Shown in pieces: positions 1-9,717 of a stretch of 35,809 nt of DNA. Both the position numbers and the translations under genes were made by a program. Below the pieces are notes generated by a model that did no database searches, was not told the origin of the DNA, and was given only the letters and a program-made list of their open reading frames with translations. The first letter of the stretch is position 1, and each line of letters starts with the position of its first letter. Source of the DNA: Gamarada debralockiae (Eukaryota; Ascomycota; Leotiomycetes; Helotiales; Hyphodiscaceae); assembly GCA_002803225.1 (NCBI GenBank), contig NXFV01001410.1, positions 1 to 35,809 of the forward strand. Reading direction: 5' to 3'.

Positions 1-586
1 AGCTTGACCCATCCTCCTCTCAGGATCTAGGCTCTCAGTCGTACTCATTGCAAATGCCAATTTTGATAATTTGGGAAGAGGAAGGGTTGTAAGAAGATAA
101 ATTTCTGTAATGAAAAGAAGCTTTTCAGTTGAGAATTGTAAGCGTGTTGGGGTGGCACGAGCTGCAGCCCTTTTCAGCCACCTCTTTCACGTGCCGATGG
201 TCATGTGATCTAAAAGAGGATTTCATCCCGTCAAGGTGCTGATTATCTGTAATAATACCCTCCAAAAAATATGCGCCGAGTCAGCAGCTATGGCCAAAAT
301 GGGGGGAATGGATTCAGGCACTCACTTTGGGTGACGGCTGTCAAGGCATATGTATCCGAAACAATGTATAATTACGGGAAATTGATACTTCAGTTCCTCA
401 TGACGACTTCTGACATTGCTGTTTTGTATACTGAGGTATTGGAAATATTAAAAAAAGAATAGTATGTGGTATCAAGATAAATTTCAATCAATCTCTCCTC
501 CCCTTCCCACTCTCCAACACCATGAGAGCCCCGCTCCACCACTAAGCACACTTGCTAGACAAACCCGACCAAGCCCAACAAACTAA
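1..586. other. Intergenic, left edge of window
   Basis: No coding region recognised. The only open frame here (271-462, +) is short and resembles no family. The stretch lies 3' of the ammonium transporter and probably holds its 3' UTR and terminator. CT-rich sequence at about 490-540 is the only compositional feature noted. Confidence 0.5.
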
Positions 587-2230
587 CTAATCATGCTTAA
601 CCTCATTGCTCCCACTTCCCTCACTCTTCTCAACTCCATGAGAAGCATGTGGATCGTGACCCATCGTCACACCACCCAGTCCGAGCTCGCCTGGCCTAGT
701 CTCGGATCTCTTGATATAATGACCAGCGAGCAGATGCTCGTGCGCCTCGCACGGTCCAAGCACGTATGCGGCTTCGCCGTGAATCATGCTGTCGCCTGCG
801 AGGAGCTCCTCCTCGGACATGCGGAGAGGGATGCGGAGGACGTATTTGATGAAGCACATGATAAGGGAAGTCCAGATGACGTTCCAGCCAAAGATGAAGA
901 GGGCGCCAACGATTCTGCAGAGATATGGGTTAGAATCGAGATGGAAATTTAGACTTAGGAAATGAGGTTGTGAGGCTGTGGGGGGATTGTGATTGGGAAA
1001 CGTACTGTAGCCACACCTGCTTTCCATTGCCCTCAATCGCACCACCCAAATTCGGGATTCCAAAAGCCGCGCATCCCTCAATTGTAGCGAATAAGCCAGC
1101 ACAGAAGCCGCCAACAAATCCAGCAACACAGTGGGTATGGAAGACACCGAGAGTATCGTCAATCTTGCGGAAATATGCGACGTTCTTGCCCATGATATTC
1201 ATGCTGAGCCAAGGAATAGTTCCGCTAGCGAAGCCAACGCAGATAGCACCCCAGCCAGCAATAACACCAGCACAAGGAGTGATAGCGACAAGACCAGTGA
1301 TCATACCTTGCACAGCACCAATCACGGATGGTTTCTTGTAGTAAATCATGTCGCAGATAGTCCAGCACAGAAGCGACATCGCGGTAGCGACGTTGGTGTT
1401 GAGAACAGCCGCGCCGGCGTCTGCGGATGCTGCATAAGGATCACCTCCGTTGAAGCCGTTCCAGCCAATCCAAAGGATTCCGGCACCAACCAAGACGCAG
1501 AGAATATTGTTTGGGCGGGAGTCTTCGCGGTCAGCGGCTAAGCGAGGACCAATCCAGTGTGCGCCTACGAAACCTGCGGTCCCAGACGACAAGTGGATAA
1601 CGTAACCACCGGAATAATCGATTACACCCATTTGGAAGAGCCAGCCACCTCCCCAGAGTGAGTATGCTCCAATAGTGTAAGAGAATGTGATCCACAAGGG
1701 GACGAATACCATCCAGGCGGTGAAATTCATGCGGCCCAAGAAGGCTCCTGCCATAATGACAATGGTGATAGCTGCGAACACGAACTGGAAATAAACCATA
1801 GTTGAGAGTGGGAAGTTCTGGAATAAAACCGGTGAGGTGGATGGAAGCTGCGATTGTCCGAGTTCTTGCGCCATAGTGACAATAGGGCCAGGTCGTCCGA
1901 CGAAGGGTAACATGTATATACCAAAACCCATTTTGTAAGCCCAGAGGACCCAGGTAATCAGGACTGCGGCAAAGCCATAGAAGGCCATGAATGCGCTGTT
2001 GATGGCCCATTTGCTGCGCATAATTCCAGCGTACCTGTATCGAATATGTGAGTGAATGTAATAACGCGTGATACACGCGGTGTGACTTACATTACAACCA
2101 GACCAGGTACACTCTGGAGACCGACCAGAGAGGCTGCCGTCAATTGCCATGCATTATCACCAGTATCCAACCAATCAGTGGTGGTGAAATTGTATTGAGA
2201 TCCGACATTGCCGGCGACTGTTCCAGACAT
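587..2230 (-). CDS. Ammonium transporter, Amt/Mep/Rh family, twin-His (Mep2-like) type
   Basis: Plasma-membrane ammonium uptake protein. Exons on the minus strand are 2230-2091, 2034-1006 and 914-587 (498 aa). Both introns have clean signals: gtaagt...acag (2090-2035) and gtacgt...gcag (1005-915). The joins restore family sequence (VVM|YAGIMR and VWLQ|IVGALF). The Amt signature is seen at residues 187-210 ([20 protein letters not shown]). The two pore histidines fall at His194 and His348 (FHTHCVAGF), so this is the His-His Mep2-like class rather than the Glu-His class of yeast Mep1/Mep3. A hydrophilic tail of about 90 residues follows the last membrane segment ([17 protein letters not shown]), the usual site of regulation. 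An in-frame ATG 57 nt upstream (2287) is possible. I chose 2230 because its product begins like other fungal family members. Mep2-like proteins can double as ammonium sensors, but that role is inference here. Confidence 0.96.
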
Positions 2231-2465
2231 CTTGAATGAATGGTGTGCACGCGCGATGATTTTGTTGAGTGTTGGTTTTTCACTCAATCACCCTCTAGAA
2301 AGAGTATAGAAAGTCGCTCGCACTTGGGGATCTTTGGGGGAAAGAAGAAGTCGAACAAGCGTCCGTAGAACAGTAGCAACGGCGGGATTTTATGATATGT
2401 GGACGGGCGTGGCAAGCTTGAAAAAGCTGAGAAGGAGCTCCGAACTTATAAAAGCTCTCCAAATG

Positions 2466-2481
2466 CCTTATCCTTATCTGG
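2466..2481 (-). promoter_or_regulatory. Paired GATA-factor sites upstream of the ammonium transporter
   Basis: Read on the minus strand, the sequence is CAGATAAGGATAAGGC: two HGATAR-type cores 7 bp apart, about 240 bp upstream of the transporter ATG. Closely spaced GATA motifs are the binding pattern of AreA/NIT2 nitrogen regulators, and ammonium permeases are classic nitrogen-catabolite-repressed genes. Another GGATAA lies at about 2594. The sequence match is direct; the function is inferred. Confidence 0.55.
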
Positions 2482-3507
2482 ACCTATGGGAGCTTCTGAA
2501 AGCAGGCCATCCTTGAATAATGAATGAGAATAACATGGGCCGGCAGCTTGACAGGATTTGGGTTGAACGCAGGTGCGGGACAAGGATGACAGCGGATAAA
2601 AGTTGACCAAGGAACAAGGGAAGCCGCCGGATGGGTCCAGTATGTCAGGTCATGCAAGGGCCAGGGAGTCTTTGGATCGTGAATTTGGCGGATGGATCCC
2701 CACGTTCCTCGTGTTCTAGCTTAGAATGGCCTCATACCACACCTGTGGGAATTCCGAATCGGCGAGCCACGTCCTGCAACACCACTACTTTACCAGAAAT
2801 TTGATTCTGGGTGACACCTCCCACGCGATCCAACTCGATCCTTCCCGCTAAGGTAACACCATTTGGTCCCCGAATTTCTCTCGATAAAGGCCTCATCGTC
2901 GTATATCGAGAGGGGTTCGGAATAATCTTTGTCGTACGAATATGTAACGGTAACACTGCAGTCGCCTGGCCTGCAGCCGTTTTACTTTTATGTTCGACAT
3001 TTCATCGTCTCATCTCAACGGCGAGACCTCAGCCAGCCTTCGAAGAAACCTAAAAAGACCCTCGGTGGAGTGATTGAGCTGTCTCCCTCCCCCGTGCTAT
3101 GCACAAGGAAATACAAATCGCATGGGGGAGAACAGCCATTTCAACCAATACGAGACGCCAAAGAAGTGGGATTGATGACCACTTCCCCTATCACTCCCGA
3201 AGTCCTTATCGTAAGCCTGAATTGCTGAATGAATTGTGTGTCGTTTGTATGGTGCTTTCGCTTGAAAATGCGTGTTGAGGACGCGGCTGCTGATTGACGT
3301 CCAGGACATCCAATGCCACGCCGTCGTCTTATCGGTGGCTTGGGACCCTGGCGCCAACCCTGGCTAAAGGGACAAGCTTTGTGGGGAGACGCACCGACCT
3401 TACTGGCTAGCTTGGCGAACCGATCCTCCGCCAGGCGTTCTCTTATCGCAGGACCTTTTGAGTGTTTTTCGCACATTTGAAGGACCGTGGTTGGTAGGAT
3501 TGTAATG

Positions 3508-3733
3508 AATCCAAATCCTTCCGAGATAAAAAATCGGCTGACAAAAATCCTAAAGTCATCAAGTTAAATTGTGAGCGGAACGTTTCGGGGGTCTCGCTGA
3601 GATGCTGTAAAAGGCTCCAAAGGCTCGGATTATAACAAATCCAAATAAAAATCTGCTGACAAAAATCGTAAAGTCATGAAAGTTAAATGCTGAGCCGAAT
3701 CGTTGAGATGCTCTGAAAGGCCCCAAAGTTCGG
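3508..3733. repeat. Diverged tandem duplication, about 100-120 bp unit
   Basis: Copy 1 (3508-3628) and copy 2 (3638-3733) share, in order, AATCCAAAT, GCTGACAAAAATC-TAAAGTCAT, AGTTAAAT, TGAGATGCT and CCAAAG. Copy 2 lacks two short stretches of copy 1. No coding frame runs through either copy. Origin unknown; it could be an old local duplication or subterminal repeats of a lost element. Confidence 0.7.
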
Positions 3734-4069
3734 TTGCCTGCAGTATCACTATCTTACGGAATACACTGTCAGCAAATCTGTATGTAGCTGATTTATCACG
3801 TGTCGACAAATCGTGGTTTCTTGCTCCCGATTGCAAATAATGACAATAAGATATTCTTCAACAAAGAACATGATGTGAATGGTACATTTCAATGCGGTCA
3901 GCCTACCGGCTTGGCATATGCAGAATGTACCAGGTACAAGTGTACCAGTGTCAGCCAGAGATCTAGGTGCTGGAAAAGCCAAAAGTTAATTTGCCACTTT
4001 TCACCCCTGGAAATATTTTCTTCGAATCATAGCTCCCCAGATGTTTCAATCTCGGCTGTGATATGAAGC

Positions 4070-4096
4070 TCAATCACGTCTCGTACACGTGATTGA
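4070..4096. repeat. Perfect 10-bp inverted repeat (hairpin)
   Basis: TCAATCACGT, a 7-base spacer, then ACGTGATTGA. The arms are exact reverse complements and contain a CACGTG E-box core on the right side. It lies about 140 bp from the MITE left end. It could be a small cruciform, a dimeric factor site or the remnant of an element end; no function can be assigned. Confidence 0.6.
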
Positions 4097-4240
4097 CACG
4101 GTTTACTCCTCCATCGAGGGCGGGGAAATAAAAGAATGGTGAAATGACCAGTTTCTGCGTGTGAAATTTTCACTCCTCATCCTTTCGAGGGGGGCCATTC
4201 GGTTATTTTCATCAAGATGCGCCTCGCGACGCGTTTTCAT

Positions 4241-4419
4241 CAGTAGAACCTCGCTATAAGAATACTCGATATAAGAATACCCTACTAAAAGCCTCGGCAA
4301 TATTCTTAAATCCCGCACGGGTATTTTTTGATGAGGCCCACCACTTTTGCTAAGAATAACCTCGTAATAATCTTAATTTTTCCCAGTCCCGAGTATATTC
4401 TTATAGCGAGGTTCTACTG
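4241..4419. mobile_element. MITE-like element with terminal inverted repeats (pogo/Tc1-mariner style ends)
   Basis: The left end starts CAGTAGAACCTCGCTATAAG. The reverse complement of the right end (4390-4419) starts identically and stays identical for 24 bp, giving an approximately 28-bp terminal inverted repeat with a 2-base offset. The element is 179 bp and non-coding. Next to the left end a 15-bp direct repeat (TCGCTATAAGAATAC at 4251-4265, TCGATATAAGAATAC at 4266-4280) duplicates part of the terminus. CAGTNGAACCTC-type ends are typical of pogo/Tigger-like elements. The expected TA target duplication is not intact: the flanks read AT on the left and TT on the right. Confidence 0.8.
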
Positions 4420-4844
4420 TTAAACCAAACCTGCTTCAACCTCCAACAGCTCCAAGTTGTGCGATGCTGTTATACAATGAAAACCAGGAGAAAACAGCTT
4501 TACCAAAAGTGTCGGTGTGGCAAGACTGTGTCCTCGTATGGCACGACGTTGAATTAAAATCAGGCTAGTACCTCGGCAAGGCGAGCGGAATCACCCTAGG
4601 ATTCACTTTGCAATTGAAACACAAGGCTCGATGAAAATGACATTTACATATCATTTGAGTATTGAAACGCAGAAGTTAACTCAATAAGCTTGGAGATTCT
4701 TTGTCATGTTGGGTTTGGCAACAGAGCAATATTTTGAAGAAATCTGCATATTCGCCAGCAGCATCTACTGCTCATCAACCTCCAGACTACATAACCTCGT
4801 CATTTTCATGTGACACAAACGTGATAAGACAAATTCTTAACACA

Positions 4845-6133
4845 TCAGAGACCGGAATTCTCTAAGCGGAATCTCAAAGTCTGGAAAGAAGTTCCATCCG
4901 CAATCGAATTTGCCGGACTAGGCCCATCTGGCGTATTGGCTTCGATCTTGGCCCTGTTAGTAGTCGATGCGTCAGTAGTCAGTGTACTACTTACAAGGGC
5001 TTTAGTATATGGCATTGATAACCCCTTCACATTCACATAATGGGCATATCCAGCTTCCCAAATCGGCCTGATAGGTGTCAAACCACTGGTTGAGATAGTT
5101 GCCCAAGGGCCGCCGAGAAGATTCGCATCACACCTCACAAAATCTTCAGTGTATGGTACTGTTCCTCCCATAAGATACTTCGCTGTATATTCCAGTCCCG
5201 CCATCAAGCGATTATCAAGCTCCGCAAAAAAATCATCAGGATCGTATTGCTGGTGCATTATCGTAAAAGCTTCTACGAGATTTCCAAGTCCCAGTTGCGT
5301 ATGCTGCTGATCACGACCGCTCTCGGATGACTGTCCGGTGGAAGAGATGGTACCTGAGAGATTGGCACATGCAGAAGACAGAATGAGTGTTTTGGCGTCA
5401 TTGTACAGAGTTGTGTCCTCGAGAAACACAGCAGCTCCCAGCATGAACTTCTCGCCGCTGGTTCCCCAGTTTGCTTGAAAGGGGTACTTCTGTTCTGTGG
5501 ATGGGGTCGTCTGGGACGCGGGCGGAAGGATTACGTTTGTGACCATAGTCGAGAAAGTTTCGATTGAGCTGGAACTCCAACCGTCGCTGTGGGTGGTGCT
5601 ATTGTAGGTATAACGAATGATTTCTGCGGCGTTGAGGAGGTTGGATCCAGAGAGGGCCGCTGCTAGTTGGGCGTCGGTACCTGTGTCGATGAAATCAGTC
5701 CTTTCCAGTAATCACTGTCTTGGGTTTTGTCACAACAGGAGATCATACCATTGAGCACCTTCAGCGTGCTTCCCCACTCCGATAAGATCGTCGTTGCTTT
5801 CGCCGCATAGGCGTCGTTTCCTGAGATTGTCCACATCAAAGCATGTTGCAGTGCAGCCACGCTATCGCTCGCAAATTGGGCCATGCACACTATCAAGCTG
5901 GAGTCCGTGTCTCGAGTTACGACGGGGCATGCTGAAGTGAAAGAGTACGTTAAGAGCGAATGTGAGTCTGCTGCAAAGGCTTCGTATGCCTCATACCAAG
6001 GCTGTGACTCCGCGGCAACGAGGGTTTTCATGCGCAAGAGGTCTGCTGATGAATGCAAAATGCCAGGGTGAACCCATGCCGAGACAAAGGTTGAGATTGT
6101 AATACTGATCGCGAGAATCGGATTGCAGCGCAT
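4845..6133 (-). CDS. Secreted alginate-lyase-fold protein (polysaccharide-lyase-like)
   Basis: Exons are 6133-5749, 5680-4995 and 4946-4845 (390 aa). Intron 1 (5748-5681) is gtatga...acag and restores VLNG|TDAQLAAAL. Intron 2 (4994-4947, 48 nt) is gtaagt...CTACTAAC...ccaag and gives TKAL|IEANTPDG, resembling the TKALIE-x-RPEG tail of the family. An AG closer to the branch point would shift the frame. The N-terminus is a secretion signal (MRCNPILAISITISTFVSA) followed at once by WVHPGILHSSADLLRMK, the usual start of the alginate-lyase alpha/alpha-barrel domain. Other family landmarks are MWTISGNDAYA, LLNAAEIIRYTYN and ANWGTSGEKFMLGAAVFLED. Alginate itself is an unlikely substrate for a terrestrial mould; glucuronan-type polymers are possible, but substrate cannot be read from the sequence. 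Confidence 0.85.
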
Positions 6134-6951
6134 TGCGTGATAATCAGTCGTTGACTAACGAACCGTTTGATTCTAGAATATGAAGTGGAAAGGAGAGAGA
6201 TCTTATAATCTCACCGACTTCAAAATAATGGAGTGTTAGCCACTACAGCATAATATCGCAATCCTAGTGAGAATTCTGGCGTTGTTTGGCCACACGCACC
6301 CTTGAGAACGGAAAAATTATACTTAATTCTCCACCTCGTGCCTTTCATTTTCAAATGACGGGCCAAGTTTCGGAAGTTTATACCATCTCTCTAACATTTT
6401 CAGAGTTTCCCTAGTAGGGCGGCTTTGTATGAAACAGCCCCATTGAAAGTAAAGTCTAAGAGAGATTGGGTTGTGGGGTAGACCGGGGTTCGGGATGCGT
6501 CAGCCATAAAATGCCCCTGATTGGCGGGGTTAGGGACAGAAACCTTTTTGTACTAAAGGTCTGCTGACTCTTCTATAGACAAGAATTTTGAATAAAAGGA
6601 GTTCGGGGTAATCAGCGGAGTCTCGAAAATCATGCTCGCCTTTACCTGAGAGGCAGCATCGAAGTTGCTTCTGATGGATTCTATCTGGAACGAAAAGGCG
6701 ATTCGGCAATTCTGCACCATTCTTTGACCAGGTTTGCGCTCAATGTTTGCAAGAGCGGAGCTTGGCCCGGCGTGGACATATTGCTATTAAGAGATATAAG
6801 TCGACTCGGGTTTTTGTCTCTTTTCCTTCTCACCTCAACTTTGCCGAGGCAGCTACCTTCTAAAGATTTCTTGAAGGATAATAAATCAAAGAAGTGAATT
6901 CTAACCAGCCCAAATTTATATACAGCAATCAACAACTTGTTCCCCCCAGAC
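6134..6951. other. Intergenic, promoter side of the lyase-like gene
   Basis: Contains the upstream region of the lyase-like gene and the 3' flank of the peptidase gene. An 84-codon open frame (6681-6935, -) has no recognisable domain. I see no repeat or RNA gene here. Confidence 0.5.
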
Positions 6952-7869
6952 TTATATATAAGTAACGGTCACTTCATTCGTCCCAGGAAACGTAACGTTC
7001 GTGACGACCTGAGTAGTGCTTCCAACAATATCACACGTAGAAGCAGAAGTAGCATTAGGAGGAACATTCGTATTTCCCGCAACAGCCATGCATTGCGTGA
7101 ACGTCACCGCCCCGAAATTTGCAAAGTCAACCAAGCCACCAGATGTGAAATCCTCCACAATCCACTCCGCGTTCTTCCCAGCAAGGTAACTGCTCGTCGA
7201 GGGAGCCGTAATCTCTTGAGAAGCCGAAATCCCGGTGCTCTTGTCCATAATGGCGCAATAACCGTTTGAGAGAGATAGCGCTTCGACCAAGAGCTCAACC
7301 GTGTCACCGCCCGTCACTAAGAGGTTGAAATCTGACCATCCATTCGGGTACCACTCGTACCACGCCCAGTACCCATATGCTAGTGATCCGTCGTCGGAGA
7401 CTTCCACACCCCAGTCTATGCCCGTTTGCAAGATTGCGCTGCCGTATGTGAAGCCATCGATGCCGACCCAGGCAGTTCCGTACCAAACACCAGTACCAGC
7501 GACAGGGGGCTTCGGCACTGGAACGACGAATTCGGCCATAACGATGTTGAAGGTCTCGCCTGATGGAGGTGCAGTGATTATGGCACCCGCCCAATTCGTC
7601 GTGTAATATTGAGATGCGGTGCCGTTGGTGTTTGGTACGCTCCCGTCGGTGAAATTGGCTGGAATCATTGCAGTGCCGTTGTTGTTATGTACGCTCCCCG
7701 AAGTGAAATTTGCCCGAATCATTGGTCCACCACTGCCACTGCGGTTTGGTTTCGCTACTGCCCCGTACTTTGATCGTTCCTCCATGCGCTGGGCCAAACT
7801 GGTACCACCTGGTCGAGCCATTGCTGTAGTAGCACACCATAAGGCGAAAAATGTGGAAGAGAACTTCAT
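6952..7869 (-). CDS. Secreted glutamic peptidase, peptidase family G1 (eqolisin)
   Basis: Single exon, 305 aa. Eqolisins are acid-active endopeptidases using a Gln/Glu dyad. Both residues are present in their standard context: Gln148 in SAILQTGIDW and Glu235 in NAEWIVEDF. Residues 1-18 form a signal peptide (cleavage probably after ATTAMA). Residues 19 to about 86 are a propeptide, which carries two tandem 18-residue units (from ANFTSGSV and ANFTDGSV) rich in N-glycosylation sequons. The mature domain starts near QYYTTNWAGAII, as in scytalidoglutamic and aspergilloglutamic peptidases. Two cysteines (Cys205, in NGYCAIMD, and one in FTQCMAVAG) could form a disulfide, and a further cysteine lies near the C-terminus. 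No intron is needed. Likely extracellular protein degradation at acidic pH. Confidence 0.95.
   Translation of the reverse strand: MKFSSTFFALWCATTAMARPGGTSLAQRMEERSKYGAVAKPNRSGSGGPMIRANFTSGSVHNNNGTAMIPANFTDGSVPNTNGTASQYYTTNWAGAIITAPPSGETFNIVMAEFVVPVPKPPVAGTGVWYGTAWVGIDGFTYGSAILQTGIDWGVEVSDDGSLAYGYWAWYEWYPNGWSDFNLLVTGGDTVELLVEALSLSNGYCAIMDKSTGISASQEITAPSTSSYLAGKNAEWIVEDFTSGGLVDFANFGAVTFTQCMAVAGNTNVPPNATSASTCDIVGSTTQVVTNVTFPGTNEVTVTYI
7616..7723 (-). repeat. 54-bp tandem duplication inside the eqolisin propeptide
   Basis: Two head-to-tail 54-bp units (7616-7669 and 7670-7723) encode two 18-residue copies that differ at a few positions (SGSVHNNN versus DGSVPNTN). The unit length is a multiple of three, so the frame is kept. 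The copies have diverged slightly, so the duplication is not brand new. Confidence 0.9.
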
Positions 7870-9717
7870 CTTGAAGACTGGAGAAGAAGCGTCGAAACAG
7901 AAATAACAATATGCTTTGAGTGGCTTCGGACAATGAGAGTGTTCTGTGTCGAACTTTCAACACGGATACATGCTTTGCTTTATGAAAATGTGAGAACGCC
8001 ACGGAATAGGCATCCTGAGGCAATGGCAAGCTGAAGACCTTTCCGTCACCTTGAGACGGCTTAACATTGCTTTACCAGCGAAGAAGATGCTATTTCTGCG
8101 CTGACACTGCGCCTCTTAAACCTCTCTTTCGACGCCACAAACCCTCAAAAGTGATATGCGATAACGAAAGTTTAAATTGATGGCTGAGAAATCTTCCCAG
8201 GGGAGATTGTCTGGGTGGGTCTCAATTGGCGAAATCTGGATACCAAGGGAAATTCGGACGGGACATTCAGGGGCCGCGAATCGAAAATAGGGCCTAGATC
8301 CCAAGAGTGTGCCACAGCTCGAAAAGGCCGCCACCAAGCGAAGCTCTAGCTGTTCTGGACTTAGTGATACCGTGACTGCCTATTTTTTCATGCTTTCACG
8401 GACTATTGAAATTGAGGTTATGCGAAAGGTGCGTGCAAAAAACATGTGACCCTCCCTTCGCGGAGAACTGTGGGGTATTGCGTCCAAGCACCTTTGGCGT
8501 GAATGGGCGCAGTTACCCCTTTTCCTGCGAAAAAATTGGAATACTCTCAGACCTATGTTTTGCACGTAGCAAAGATGGGGAAAGCAAAATCAAGAACTCC
8601 AATTCAATTTTGACTCACAATACTTAACACATCGCCAGCCTCTGCAAGGTACACATTGTATTCCAATAAAATTAAAATTGCGAGGCAACGCTTTTAGACG
8701 AAATTGTCAGCTAAATTTGCGGTTGCAATGCCCCTTTAAAGCCATTTTTTAAGAGCCGGGGCAATCTTACCGTACTGGCAAGGATTGCCGTCCCGCATCT
8801 CAGCCGAGGACCAATCCCCGCGACTTGAAGGCTGGTCGGCGGCGCATAATAATCAGGGACTTGCCGTTTCTCGGTTGCTTTGCCCCGATGTTCTTTGACT
8901 TTGAGACCCATGAAATATCTGCACCGCTTCGTTGGAGACGAAAGAAAAAGGTTCTGAATGACTGCATGAATCTCTCTTCAGTGTCTCACTGGGCAGTGCC
9001 TCTAATCCCCTGCAGCAAATTGTCCGTAAGGCTGAGGCGCTTGGGCAGTGCCTGATCTGTGCGACAATGCATCCGAACAGAGCCATCTGATAAACCGAGC
9101 GTCAGAACTCGTCGTTCAACTATCCATTCTCATGATACCTTGTTGTTCTGGAAATGACTTCCAAAACGTGGCATCAGCGCGACGTTCTTCTTCCTTCACA
9201 ATTAGCCTGCTACGTGCAAGATTCCTCAAATGACAAGGCGCCGAGCCCTAAGTTTCGTATTTGCTTAATCCTTCGAGAAGCTAAAGGTTACGTTAGGCAG
9301 CGATGCAAGGCTCGCTCTATGAAACAGCATCCTCGAGTAAGATTCAACGAACAATATCCTGCCCCCGACGGAACGCAGCTTCCTAGCCATTTCTCCGTAT
9401 ATAAATATATCTTGGCGCCCGCCTTCTCTTCTCTCTTCAACGAGTAACAAAGGAACTGCAAAGTTCACACTGAGAACTAGTAACGATTGATTGGTTGCAG
9501 CACCCTAACTGTACAGAGAGCGAGCGCATAAGATTGCGACTACTCTTTGCATCCATTGTAACTCCCCAAAATAGCACTCAGAGAACGGTGAAGACATTGA
9601 ATAAAGTGTACACGAGGTCATTTGCTCTTGCAAATTACTGCTCTCTCCCTAGCTCTCCAGGCCTTTCAAGGTTTCTCATCTACCGAAGGCTAGTGACAAC
9701 GCCTTCACCCTCCCACC
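7870..9717. other. Intergenic, about 1.8 kb, between peptidase and methyltransferase
   Basis: Holds the divergent upstream regions of the peptidase (-) and the methyltransferase (+). Short open frames here (up to 114 codons at 7685-8029, -) look like chance. A TATA-like run (TATATAAATATATC) lies at 9399-9412, about 310 bp before the methyltransferase ATG. No RNA gene or repeat recognised. Confidence 0.5.

Larger units (their letters stand above)
2482..4844. other. Gene-free stretch with repeats
   Basis: About 2.4 kb without a convincing gene. Open frames of up to 111 codons on either strand (for example 3141-3476, -) show no recognisable domain and overlap in conflicting frames. The structure I can see is repetitive: a diverged direct duplication (3508-3733), a 10-bp-arm hairpin (4070-4096) and a MITE (4241-4419), each listed separately. 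Confidence 0.6.

Noticed and set aside
593..952. Plus-strand open frames at 593-952, 970-1341 and 1131-1541
   Set aside because: They are antisense shadows of the ammonium transporter exons, whose minus-strand translation matches the Amt family throughout.
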